A DNA stretch of 64,000 nucleotides from Stieleria magnilauensis. Its GTDB lineage: Bacteria; Planctomycetota; Planctomycetia; Pirellulales; Pirellulaceae. The notes under the pieces are model-generated. The model ran no database searches. It had not been told where the DNA came from and saw nothing but the letters and a program-made list of their open reading frames with translations. The stretch covers positions 4,438,394 through 4,502,393 of the forward strand of contig CP036432.1 of the NCBI GenBank assembly GCA_007753675.1, in the 5' to 3' direction. This document shows, in pieces, positions 55,306-64,000 of the stretch. Numbering within the stretch: position 1 is the stretch's first letter; the number at the start of each line of letters is the position of its first letter. The translations under genes and the position numbers were made by a program.

Positions 55306-58300
55306 ATGGCACGCAGAAAGGATCGGTCGCAGAGGCGACACGGGTTTGGACACCAATTGCGCAATCGACGTCGCAACAAAGCGGCACGGTTAGCCCGCAA
55401 GCGAATCAGCCAGCGGTTGATTCCATCACCGTTTGAAAAACTCGAAGACCGTCATTTGCTGGCGACCGTCCAGTGGGACGGCGGCGGCGACGGAACCCGT
55501 TGGCACGACCCCTTGAATTGGGACAGCGATGCGCTGCCGACCGCTTTCGACGACGTCACGATCGAAGATTCTTCGAATGATCTGATCATTCGAATCGATG
55601 CCGACACCAACGTCGTGTCGATCCTTTCGAGCGAACAACTGCATCTAGTCGGTGCAGAACTAAAGACCACGTCGCTGGTGGTCGACGAACTGATGCTCGA
55701 CGATGCCACGCTGCGTCCGCCGGAGCAGTCTTCGCTTGCGGCGACGATCGCCGATCGCCTAACCATCGACGCTGCCGCCGGCCAATTCCTGATCCTGGGC
55801 AACCTGCACGTCCAAGGTGATCTGCTGCTTCGGTCTTCGATGACACTCGTCGCCGACGGAACCGATGCCAACCTGCGGGTCGACGGCGACGTGAACCTGG
55901 ACCAGGCGAGTCTAACCGCCCGCGCCGGCGGCGTGATCTCCATGCCGTCGGCCGAGCGTTATCGGCACCAATCGACGGCGAACAACCAATCGCGACAGTT
56001 CCTCGCCACCGGCACCGGCAGCCGGCTTGAACTCGGCGGTTTGCGTTCGCTGACCGGCGCGACGCACTACAACTCCGGCGCCCTGTTTCAAGTCGCCGAC
56101 GGCGGCGTGATCGATCTGTCCAGCGTTCAAGCCGTGATCGACCCGGTCGATGGTGACACGCGCCGCCGCTCGTTTTCCTTCGTCGCCAAAGATGCCGGCA
56201 GCCAAATCGACCTGTCCGCCCTGGCGACGGTGACGGACCAGGTCGCCGACCAGCGAACAAGCTTCTCCGCAACCGACGGCGCTTCGATCCAGATCGGCTC
56301 CCTGACCGATGCCCGAGGCACACAGTTCCTGCTTGACGGTTCGGGAAGTCTTGCGGTGACTCAGTTGCAAACGTTGATCGATTCACAATTGATCCTCCGG
56401 GACAACGATCTGACGCTGTCGCAACTTGCGTCGGCCAATCGGTCCGAGTTTGACATCGCCGGGGCGCAGCTTGCTTTGCCGCTGATCGATAGCCTGCGTG
56501 ACGGAGCGATCGCCATCGACAGCGGCGGCGTCTTTGCCGCGCCACAGTTGACGAACATCGACGGAACCGATTTGCAAGTTCGCGGTGGCGCAACGCTATC
56601 CCTGCCCGGCGTCACCGGCTATCGACACCTCGGCGATGCTTCAAGCATTGATCGCTCTTGGTCGGCAAGCGGTGCGGGCTCACGACTCGAACTGCCCAAC
56701 TTGTCGTCGATCCTCGGCGGCTGGGGATACAACAACGATCACGTGATCCAAGCCGACGACGGCGCCGTGATTGCACTCCCCGCCGTCCAACAACTGATCG
56801 ACGAGCCCCACGGCGACCTGAACTTTCGCTCGTTCGAAATCACCGCATCGGGTCTAAACAGCCGCATCGAACTCGACGCATTGATTTCGATCGTCGATCG
56901 CAATGGCAGCGGCCCCGGTCAGCATTCAAGCATCGACGCCAGCGGCGGCGGTGAGATCATCGCACCCAAGCTCGCGAATCTGCGTGGTACGCAGACCACG
57001 ATCGATTCTGCCGGCGATATCGACGTCGCCAAGCTGGTGACGATCGAAGACAGTGCCATCACGATCGATTCCCGCCCCAGTGACTTTGATGCCTTGCAAA
57101 CGATCACCGGCACGCGACTCGTTCTGTCAGCGACCGATGCACGGCTCAACCAAATCACGCGGTTTGAACAAAACACGCTGGTCACCGATTCCGCCGCCAC
57201 GGTCGCAATGCCCGGCGTCGGCAGCATCGATGGTTCGAGTTTCCAAGCGTACGGTGGAACACGAATCGCATTTCCTCAAATCGAATCCTACGATCTCGCC
57301 ACGACACAAATCAATTCGATTCGTTCGTGGATCGCTGAGGGACCGGGCAGCCAGATCGATCTCTCCGGTTTGCGATGGATCCGCGGCGGGACGGAATCGG
57401 GTACCGGCCTGGATGTCGAAGCGGTGCTGGGCGGATCGGTAAATCTGCGAAACGTGATTCAAGTCGTCGAGCCGACCAACGGCAACACGAGTGGTCGTCG
57501 TTTTTCGTTCACCGCCGATGGTTCGGGATCGCTCGTTCAACTCGACACACTGGCAAACGTGATCGATCGAAATGGAAACGCCCTGTCGGCATTGACGGAA
57601 TCCGCAGGCGGCCAGATCACTGCGCCCGCGTTGGCAACGGTGATCAATACAACGGTGACGTCGGAGCCGATCGGTCCACCGCCTGCCGCAAGCCTACGGG
57701 CACCCGAGCACACGGGCCCGGACGCTGGTGCGAACCGGCTGATATCAAACGAGCATCAGCCGTTTGGCGCGAGCCTACGGGCAACCGCGTCTACCGACGA
57801 CGCCCCGCCACCCCCGGAATCCATTCCCTCCTTCCAAACGATCGCCTGGATCGGCGGCGACGGAAACTGGAACGACCCGACCAACTGGGACGCCGGCATC
57901 GTCCCCGGCATCTTCGATCATGTCGAACTCTCGGTCTCCGGTGCCACCGCCACGATCAGCGGCGACCACGTCGTTCGCAGCATCCACGGTCCCGGCGGAT
58001 TGAACCTCATCGGCGGATCATTAACCGTCACCGCCGAGTCCACACTGACCGGACCATTCAATCTAGGCGACGGCGGCACGCTGGCCGTTGAAGGCCCTCA
58101 TGCCTCGTTGATCGTGGAGGGCCTGCAATCGATCGACGGTGGCAACGTGCGGGTCGATGAAGGCGCCGAGTTGGTCTTCAAACACGTGAGCCGCTACGAC
58201 GTCGCCGCGACGGCCAACAACACGCAGCGAAACTGGATCGTTCAAGGCCGCGGCAGTCGCTTGGTGTTCGAGTCGCTGGAATCGATCCATGGAGGCACAA

Positions 58301-61300
58301 ACTATGGCAACCGGTTAAGGATCGAAGCCCATTCCGGTGGGCACGTCGACCTCGCGGCCGTGACGCAGATCGCCGATGGCTCCGAGGGGAACACCGCACG
58401 CCGCGGGGTTTCGATTTTGGCTCAAGACACCGGCAGTACGATCGACCTGCGGTCGTTGACGTCCTTTCAAGATCGGGCAACGGTTGCCGACGACGCGCCG
58501 TCCTATTCCGATCTCGTCGCCCGCGACGGCGGCTCCATGCGACTCGATTCACTCACCACACTCGACGGTGTCGCCATTGTTGTCGACGCCCTGAGTGACG
58601 TGCCGCTCGAGACGGTTTCCCGCTTCGATCACGGGCGATTGCAAGTTTCCGATCGATCCGTCGCCTTGCCCGCACTGACGTCCGCAAGCGAAACCTTTTT
58701 CACCGCCGATAACGGTTTCATCGACAGCGATGCGTTGACGACCTTGACCGGTGGCGGATTGGAATTGAGGTCCGGTGGCCGGATCAATACGACGTTGCTG
58801 GCGACGATTGATGGCACCAGCGTCCGTGTCGCCGATGGCATCACATTGTCGCTGCCCCTGGTGACGTCCTATTCGCACGCGTCGACCGACAATGACCAGA
58901 CGCGAACGCTGGTCGCATCCGGTCTCGGTAGTCGCCTCGAATTCCCCAATCTGACACAGATCGACGGCGGCACGCACTTTCGATCCTCGTTGTCGGTCGA
59001 CGCCCGTGACGGCGGAGCGATTGATCTGGCGCGTGCCTCGCAAATCTCTGAACCCGACACCGGAAACACCTCCGGCCGCGGCGTTCACGTCACCGCCGAC
59101 GGCCCCGGCAGCGTCATCGATTTGTTATCCCTGACGACCATCACCGACATCGGCGAGTCTCCAGTCTCTCATGGCGCCGCGAGTGGTCACTCTTCTTTGA
59201 CCGTCACCCGCGGTGGAACCATCGCGGCACCTGCGTTATCGAAAATCACTGGTGTGCACGTCGTCGCCGACGAGGGAAGTAATTTTTCGTTTGAATCGAT
59301 CGTCGATGCCACCCATAGCATCTTGCAGGCCGCCGGCAGCGGAACGCTTTCATTCGCATCTCTCGCCTCTGCCGCCGGCACCGCCATTCAGATCGTCGGA
59401 CACGCCGCATCGCTTCCCACGCTGACAGATCTTTCCGCCGGATCGCTCTTCGTCCAGGGCGGCGGCACCGCCGACGCACCACGATTGGTCAACATCGACT
59501 CGGCAACGCTGATCGCAAGCGATGGCATGACGCTTTCGTTGCCCGCCGTCACATCGATCAAACACGAGACGACGGCGCCGAATCAAAGCGCGACGCTGCG
59601 CGCCGAAGGGTTTGGCAGTCGCCTCGATCTGCCCGCGGTGACGTCGATCCAAAACGGTGACGATTACAACTCTCGCATCTTCATCGAAGCGTTGTCCGGC
59701 GCAGTCGTTGATTTGTCCGGCGTGCAGACCATCGAAGACCCCGATGTCGGCAATGCATCCCAGCGGCGGATCGAACTGCTTGGCGAAGGCATCGGCAGTG
59801 GGATCGATCTGGGCGGTCTGCAATCGTTCATCGACCATTCTTCCGGAACGCTGACCGGCTCGAACCGTTTTTCCAGCGTGCTTTCCCGCTACGGAGGAAC
59901 CATCGATCTGGGTAGCAACGACGCGTCGGGCGCATCGCTCGGCGGAATCCACGTGACGGCGGGCGAAGCCGGATTTCTGGTCGGCAAGTTCACACTCGAA
60001 TCGGGTTCGGTTCTCACCGGCAACGGTCTGGTGCGAGCAGACGTCATTGTCGGCGGAATCGTTGATCCCCAAGAACATCTGGTCGTGGACGGTTCGTTGT
60101 CGCTTCTCAGCGGCGGACAATTGAACTTCGACGTCGGAGGACTGACGCCGATTGAGCAGCACGACGTACTCAAAATCACAGGCGCCGCGACGCTCGACGG
60201 CATCATCCGAACCAACCGCGTCAACGAGTACGCCCCACAACCCGGTGACAGCTACGTCGTGATGACGTACGCATCTCGAAGGGGTTCACCTCGTTACGCC
60301 GGCCTCGATTTCGGCAGCCAAATCCTTTCGCCAGAACTGTCGCCTACTTCGCTGGAATTTGTGACCGGGTTTTCCAGCGGCGCCGCAGTCCTCTCGGTCA
60401 CTGTCTCGGACAGTGCCGTTGCTCCCGATGGACCGTTTTTCGTCATCGAATTCAGTGAGCCGATTGAACGCGATTCGCTGTCCGCCGATGACATCGCACT
60501 CGTCGGACCGGCCGACACTTCGGTCGCGGTCGAATCGATCGTACCGCTGGACGCATCGAACACTCGATTCGTTGTCCGCCCGGTGATGAATCAATACGCC
60601 GACGGAGACTACTCGCTCGCCATCGGGCCGAATGTGTTCGACTGGGTCAGCAACCCGATGAATCAAGATGGAGACGAGACCAACGGGGAACCTAACGACG
60701 ACCGATGGTCCGGCAACTTGCATTGGGCGCTGCCGGATCTGATGCTGGTCGGCGGCGTTCTGCCGACGGTCGCCACCGAATTCGAATTCGGCGATGAAGT
60801 CCCCTTGTTGTTCGACGTCAAGAACGCGAGTACTGCAACTGCCGGCGGCGGTTCATGGACCGATCGCATCTATCTTTCCACCGACAGCATTTTCGACCCC
60901 GGCGATCTATTGCTGGACGAATCGGTTCATCACATAACCCTCTTCGCCGGCGATTCTTACGCGAACCAGATCAACGTTTCGCTACCGCTGGCCCAGTCGC
61001 TGCAAACGGGGACCTATTACCTGATCGCATCGATCGACGACGGCAACCAGATTCATGAGACCGACGAAGCCAACACGTTCGTCTCGGCGCCGCTGCATTT
61101 GACGGTTCCGCCGCTGGTCGACTTGCTGCCGACCTCGGTCAGCGGGCCGGCGACCGGTCAACCCCGGACACCGAGTGTGTTCACGTGGACCGCGGTCAAT
61201 CAAGGCGACGCGGCGACACCCGATCGCTGGTTTGATCGAATTTACTTGCAGTCGACCGCGGGAAGCGGATTTTCACATCTGGTCGGCGGCGTCTTTCAAG

Positions 61301-64000
61301 CCGAACCCGTCGCGCCGGGCGAGAGCTATCTGTCGATGATGACGGTCGACCTGCCGGACTTACCGGACGGCGACTACCGGATCATCTTGGCGACCGACGA
61401 CACCGATCGTTTGTTCGAAGGCCCGTATGAGTCGAACAATACGTTGGTCGGCAGCACGATCCGGATCGACCATCCCGACGTGATCGTCCAAGACCTAAAC
61501 GTCCCGGCCACCGCCAACTCGGGTCAAACACTTCCCGTCAATTTCAAATTCGTCAATCAAGGCACCGGCTTCGCTTCGGCCTGGCAACAACGCATCTACC
61601 TGTCGGACGATTTAACGGTCTCCGCTGACGATCGTCTGCTTGACGAATTTGCAATCAACCAGCCGCTCGCTCCCCAGCAAACCCGCGGCGTGACGCGTGA
61701 ACTGTTGATGCCGATCGATGTTCAAGGTGCCAAGTACGTGTTGGTCGTGACCGATGCGTTGGGACAACTGGGAGAACGCTCGGCCGGTGAAGCGAACAAC
61801 CTGCAGACCGCAGCGATCGAGTTGACGCTGTCGCCATACGCGGACCTGACGGTGACCCACGTCAGCACGCCGACGCTGGTGATCGGCGATCCCACGCAAC
61901 TGACCGTCGACTGGACCGTGGCCAACGTCGGCACCGGCCGCGGGCTGACCGATCGGTGGACCGATGCGATTGTGCTCAGCCGTAACGCGGCCCTCGGCGA
62001 CGATGATGACCTGGTGATCGCGACGTTTGAGCACTCGAGAGGTTTGGAAGCGGGCGGTGACTACTCGCGCAGCGAGACAATCACGTTGCCGCCCGGGACC
62101 AGCGGGCGATTCGCGTTGTGGGTGCGCAGTGATTTCTTAGATGGTGACTCTGGGGGTAACGTTTTCGAAAACGGCAACGAATCGAACAACGACATCGCCC
62201 ACGCGGATTCGATTGACATCATGCCGGCCGCTTTCGCCGATCTGGTCGTCAGCAACATTGACGTGCCGCAACCCGTCAACGCCGGATCCGTCGCCAGCGT
62301 CACGTGGACGGTCGACAACACCGGGATCGGAATCACCAACCGTGGCGATTGGTACGACGTGGTCTACTTGGCTGAGGACCCCGCCGGAACACAGCCGATC
62401 GAAGGCAGCGAAGTTCGGTTCCAGCATTTTGGTCAGATCGCACCGGGCGACAATTATACACGAACCGGCCATTTCATCGTGCCCGACGGCTTGTCCGGTG
62501 ATCACTACGTGATCGTCCACACGGCAAAAGAAAACGCTCCCTTCGAATTCATCTTTGACGACAACAATCGCGTGGCCAGCGGTGCGTTTCCGATCACGTT
62601 GTTGCCGTCACCGGATTTGATCGTCAGTGAAGTCGTAGCACCCGACGTGGCCGAAGAAGGGACGCTGTTGGATGTCAGCTGGACAGTCACCAACAGCGGG
62701 CTCGGTTCAGCGTCGGGTGGCTGGATCGACCGCATTTACCTGCAATCGGCCGGTGATCCAGATGGCCAGATCATCCAGTTGGGAACGTTTCCGTTCGTCG
62801 ATCCCCTGACGCCCGGAAAACGCTACACACGCAATGAAGCGATTCGCATTCCGATCCAGTCCGCGGGCGTCTTCAATCTGTTCGTTCGCACGAATTTCCA
62901 AGAGTTGATTTACGAGGGCAGCGGCGCCGTTAACAACACCGAGTCGGAGCCGATCATCATCAACGTGCGTTCCCGCCCCGATTTGCAAGTCGACTCGATC
63001 ACGATCCCCGAGCGACTGTCCTCGGGCACGACGCTGTCTCCACAATTCACGGTGGTCAATCAAGGCGCCGTCGGCACGGCCGGAACGAAATGGATCGATC
63101 GCGTCTACCTGTCGCTCGACACTGTGGTCGACCAGGCGGACATTCTGATCGGTGAACTCGACAACGGTTCGGCTCTGGCCGCCGGCGAGCGTTACAGCAG
63201 CGACGCCGGCAGCTTGGTCGTCCCCATCCGTTACCGCGGCGACGTCTACGTGATCGTGCAAACCGACGCCACGGACAACATCGCCGAATGGCCCAACCAC
63301 CAGAACAACATCAGCTACCAATCGATTTTCATCGAGCCCGAACCGCTGGCCGACCTGGTGGTCAGCAATGTCATCGCGCCGGGTCAAGTCGTTGCCGGAG
63401 CCGAGATCCCCGTGCGATACACGGTGACCAATCGGGGCAGCGGTGCGACGCATGGCGACACCTGGACCGAAAACGTTTGGTTGACGCGTGACAAAAATCG
63501 CCCCCACCCCGGACAGGGTGACCTGCTGTTGCAGACGACCACCCACACTGGATCACTGGACCGTTTGGCCGGCTACGAGACTTCCATCACGATACGCATC
63601 CCAAGGCAACTCGAATCGGGCACATGGTACGTGACGCCTTGGATCGACCCGCTGGACGTGGTTCCCGAAGACATGTTGGCGTCGAACCACAATCCCGACG
63701 ACCCCGACAACATTGACAACAACAACTACAAGGCTCGCGCGATCCAGGTGCTCGGGGCTCAGCCCGATCTGGTCGTCAGCGAAATCAATGCACCAGCGGT
63801 TGCCACCGGAGGCGACTCCGTCACGATCAGCTGGACCGTCGACAACCGTGGACTGGCAGATGCCGACACGGGAGCTTGGCTAGATCGCGTTTACCTGAGC
63901 GACCATCCCGACCCCAAGGCCGAAGGCGCCCGGACGTTGCTGTTGGGCGAAAAGCGTCGCGGGTTGCCGCTCGCCAGGGGCGCCTCTTACACCGCGTCGA
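55306..64000 (+). CDS. giant secreted repeat protein, beta-solenoid plus CARDB repeats (3' end beyond window)
   Basis: One frame stays open from ATG 55306 to the window edge (at least 2898 codons); a stop at 55294 fixes the 5' limit. The arginine-rich N-terminus ends in FEKLEDRHLLA (about 41-51), the planctomycete motif of large extracellular proteins. A beta-rich region then contains six copies of a unit of about 222 residues, starting near 56011, 56671, 57340, 58246, 58921 and 59608, with motifs like GSRLELPNL and IDLSGL. Two heads of the form WxGGxGxWxDPxNWD precede copies 1 and 4. An autotransporter-like end (about 60001-60300), a Big_5-like domain (60400-60720) and at least nine CARDB repeats (from 60733) follow. 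It is probably a surface adhesin or matrix protein. Confidence 0.93.
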   Translation, partial: MARRKDRSQRRHGFGHQLRNRRRNKAARLARKRISQRLIPSPFEKLEDRHLLATVQWDGGGDGTRWHDPLNWDSDALPTAFDDVTIEDSSNDLIIRIDADTNVVSILSSEQLHLVGAELKTTSLVVDELMLDDATLRPPEQSSLAATIADRLTIDAAAGQFLILGNLHVQGDLLLRSSMTLVADGTDANLRVDGDVNLDQASLTARAGGVISMPSAERYRHQSTANNQSRQFLATGTGSRLELGGLRSLTGATHYNSGALFQVADGGVIDLSSVQAVIDPVDGDTRRRSFSFVAKDAGSQIDLSALATVTDQVADQRTSFSATDGASIQIGSLTDARGTQFLLDGSGSLAVTQLQTLIDSQLILRDNDLTLSQLASANRSEFDIAGAQLALPLIDSLRDGAIAIDSGGVFAAPQLTNIDGTDLQVRGGATLSLPGVTGYRHLGDASSIDRSWSASGAGSRLELPNLSSILGGWGYNNDHVIQADDGAVIALPAVQQLIDEPHGDLNFRSFEITASGLNSRIELDALISIVDRNGSGPGQHSSIDASGGGEIIAPKLANLRGTQTTIDSAGDIDVAKLVTIEDSAITIDSRPSDFDALQTITGTRLVLSATDARLNQITRFEQNTLVTDSAATVAMPGVGSIDGSSFQAYGGTRIAFPQIESYDLATTQINSIRSWIAEGPGSQIDLSGLRWIRGGTESGTGLDVEAVLGGSVNLRNVIQVVEPTNGNTSGRRFSFTADGSGSLVQLDTLANVIDRNGNALSALTESAGGQITAPALATVINTTVTSEPIGPPPAASLRAPEHTGPDAGANRLISNEHQPFGASLRATASTDDAPPPPESIPSFQTIAWIGGDGNWNDPTNWDAGIVPGIFDHVELSVSGATATISGDHVVRSIHGPGGLNLIGGSLTVTAESTLTGPFNLGDGGTLAVEGPHASLIVEGLQSIDGGNVRVDEGAELVFKHVSRYDVAATANNTQRNWIVQGRGSRLVFESLESIHGGTNYGNRLRIEAHSGGHVDLAAVTQIADGSEGNTARRGVSILAQDTGSTIDLRSLTSFQDRATVADDAPSYSDLVARDGGSMRLDSLTTLDGVAIVVDALSDVPLETVSRFDHGRLQVSDRSVALPALTSASETFFTADNGFIDSDALTTLTGGGLELRSGGRINTTLLATIDGTSVRVADGITLSLPLVTSYSHASTDNDQTRTLVASGLGSRLEFPNLTQIDGGTHFRSSLSVDARDGGAIDLARASQISEPDTGNTSGRGVHVTADGPGSVIDLLSLTTITDIGESPVSHGAASGHSSLTVTRGGTIAAPALSKITGVHVVADEGSNFSFESIVDATHSILQAAGSGTLSFASLASAAGTAIQIVGHAASLPTLTDLSAGSLFVQGGGTADAPRLVNIDSATLIASDGMTLSLPAVTSIKHETTAPNQSATLRAEGFGSRLDLPAVTSIQNGDDYNSRIFIEALSGAVVDLSGVQTIEDPDVGNASQRRIELLGEGIGSGIDLGGLQSFIDHSSGTLTGSNRFSSVLSRYGGTIDLGSNDASGASLGGIHVTAGEAGFLVGKFTLESGSVLTGNGLVRADVIVGGIVDPQEHLVVDGSLSLLSGGQLNFDVGGLTPIEQHDVLKITGAATLDGIIRTNRVNEYAPQPGDSYVVMTYASRRGSPRYAGLDFGSQILSPELSPTSLEFVTGFSSGAAVLSVTVSDSAVAPDGPFFVIEFSEPIERDSLSADDIALVGPADTSVAVESIVPLDASNTRFVVRPVMNQYADGDYSLAIGPNVFDWVSNPMNQDGDETNGEPNDDRWSGNLHWALPDLMLVGGVLPTVATEFEFGDEVPLLFDVKNASTATAGGGSWTDRIYLSTDSIFDPGDLLLDESVHHITLFAGDSYANQINVSLPLAQSLQTGTYYLIASIDDGNQIHETDEANTFVSAPLHLTVPPLVDLLPTSVSGPATGQPRTPSVFTWTAVNQGDAATPDRWFDRIYLQSTAGSGFSHLVGGVFQAEPVAPGESYLSMMTVDLPDLPDGDYRIILATDDTDRLFEGPYESNNTLVGSTIRIDHPDVIVQDLNVPATANSGQTLPVNFKFVNQGTGFASAWQQRIYLSDDLTVSADDRLLDEFAINQPLAPQQTRGVTRELLMPIDVQGAKYVLVVTDALGQLGERSAGEANNLQTAAIELTLSPYADLTVTHVSTPTLVIGDPTQLTVDWTVANVGTGRGLTDRWTDAIVLSRNAALGDDDDLVIATFEHSRGLEAGGDYSRSETITLPPGTSGRFALWVRSDFLDGDSGGNVFENGNESNNDIAHADSIDIMPAAFADLVVSNIDVPQPVNAGSVASVTWTVDNTGIGITNRGDWYDVVYLAEDPAGTQPIEGSEVRFQHFGQIAPGDNYTRTGHFIVPDGLSGDHYVIVHTAKENAPFEFIFDDNNRVASGAFPITLLPSPDLIVSEVVAPDVAEEGTLLDVSWTVTNSGLGSASGGWIDRIYLQSAGDPDGQIIQLGTFPFVDPLTPGKRYTRNEAIRIPIQSAGVFNLFVRTNFQELIYEGSGAVNNTESEPIIINVRSRPDLQVDSITIPERLSSGTTLSPQFTVVNQGAVGTAGTKWIDRVYLSLDTVVDQADILIGELDNGSALAAGERYSSDAGSLVVPIRYRGDVYVIVQTDATDNIAEWPNHQNNISYQSIFIEPEPLADLVVSNVIAPGQVVAGAEIPVRYTVTNRGSGATHGDTWTENVWLTRDKNRPHPGQGDLLLQTTTHTGSLDRLAGYETSITIRIPRQLESGTWYVTPWIDPLDVVPEDMLASNHNPDDPDNIDNNNYKARAIQVLGAQPDLVVSEINAPAVATGGDSVTISWTVDNRGLADADTGAWLDRVYLSDHPDPKAEGARTLLLGEKRRGLPLARGASYTAS
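57691..57783. repeat. dispersed palindromic repeat inside the giant gene
   Basis: The 12-mer agcctacgggca occurs at 57691-57702 and 57772-57783. Between them the stem aaccggctgat / atcagccgttt (57733-57743, 57756-57766) matches segments at 47873-47898 and, reversed, 38812-38835. The copy is translated in frame and encodes a linker (AASLRAPEHTGP ... QPFGASLRA) between the two duplicated halves of the protein. Confidence 0.85.

Noticed and set aside
57127..60240. Many minus-strand open frames of 60-300 codons opposite the giant gene
   Set aside because: They arise from the GC-rich codon pattern of the plus-strand gene, lack domains and overlap a clearly coding repeat protein.
1..64000. tRNA, rRNA or prophage genes
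   Set aside because: Scanning the intergenic stretches showed no cloverleaf with a GGTTCGAAT-type T-loop, no rRNA sequence and no phage structural or integrase genes; a tRNA search program would settle the tRNA question.

Overview
The window reads as a chromosomal segment of a planctomycete, most likely from the Pirellulaceae (Rhodopirellula-like). The evidence is high GC, few Shine-Dalgarno sites, two sulfatases, a DUF1549/DUF1553 - DUF1501 - WD40 cassette, two PEP-CTERM proteins, two DUF1080 proteins, proteins starting with an NPYQAP-type motif, and a giant secreted protein with the planctomycete LEDRHLLA-type N-terminal motif. No rRNA, tRNA, CRISPR array, prophage or plasmid module was recognised.

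Layout. 0.1-2.7 kb: a small membrane protein, a soluble sensor-less histidine kinase and a membrane-fusion (adaptor) protein. 2.9-11.5 kb: an ABC export cluster with a 1160-aa FtsX-type permease, a lipoate-ligase-like protein, an adaptor with a C-terminal EF-hand pair, one MacB/LolD-type ATPase and a MacB-type permease. 11.8-18.4 kb: DUF1080 protein, superfamily I helicase, GT39-like membrane glycosyltransferase (minus strand) and MMPL transporter. 18.5-26.2 kb: sulfatase with a PAS-AraC regulator, DUF3500 protein, NUDIX hydrolase, TruB, di-heme cytochrome c peroxidase and a PAS-LuxR regulator. 26.3-29.2 kb: DoxX/HTTM-like membrane protein, a second DUF1080 protein and a PEP-CTERM protein with a clear terminator. 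29.4-30.8 kb: a Y1 (IS200/REP-associated) transposase gene embedded in arrays of three-hairpin palindromic elements. 30.8-40 kb: CbbX-like AAA ATPase, MOSC protein, a DinB fusion protein, sarcosine oxidase-like flavoenzyme, AEC transporter, YcxB-like and SseB-like proteins and an AIM24-family protein. 40-47.8 kb: Gfo/Idh/MocA oxidoreductase, HtrA protease, MetY, a MetX-MetW fusion and a UvrD-type helicase. 47.9-55 kb: a second sulfatase, the WD40/DUF1501/DUF1549-1553 operon and a second PEP-CTERM protein. 55.3 kb to the window end: one open frame of at least 2898 codons for a repeat-built secreted protein.

How the genes work together. The 1.7-11.5 kb block looks like envelope export machinery with two adaptors, two permeases and one ATPase. 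MetY and MetX-MetW overlap by four bases and together describe O-acetylhomoserine formation and direct sulfhydrylation. The sulfatases, DUF1080 proteins and Gfo/Idh oxidoreductase suggest breakdown of sulfated or modified polysaccharides, with the PAS-AraC gene as likely local control.

The most unusual signal is the density and variety of short dispersed palindromes and tandem repeats. Some supply stop codons to neighbouring genes. One lies in frame inside the giant protein at the junction of two duplicated halves. One family surrounds the Y1 transposase gene in an ordered three-hairpin form that recurs near 49.7 kb.
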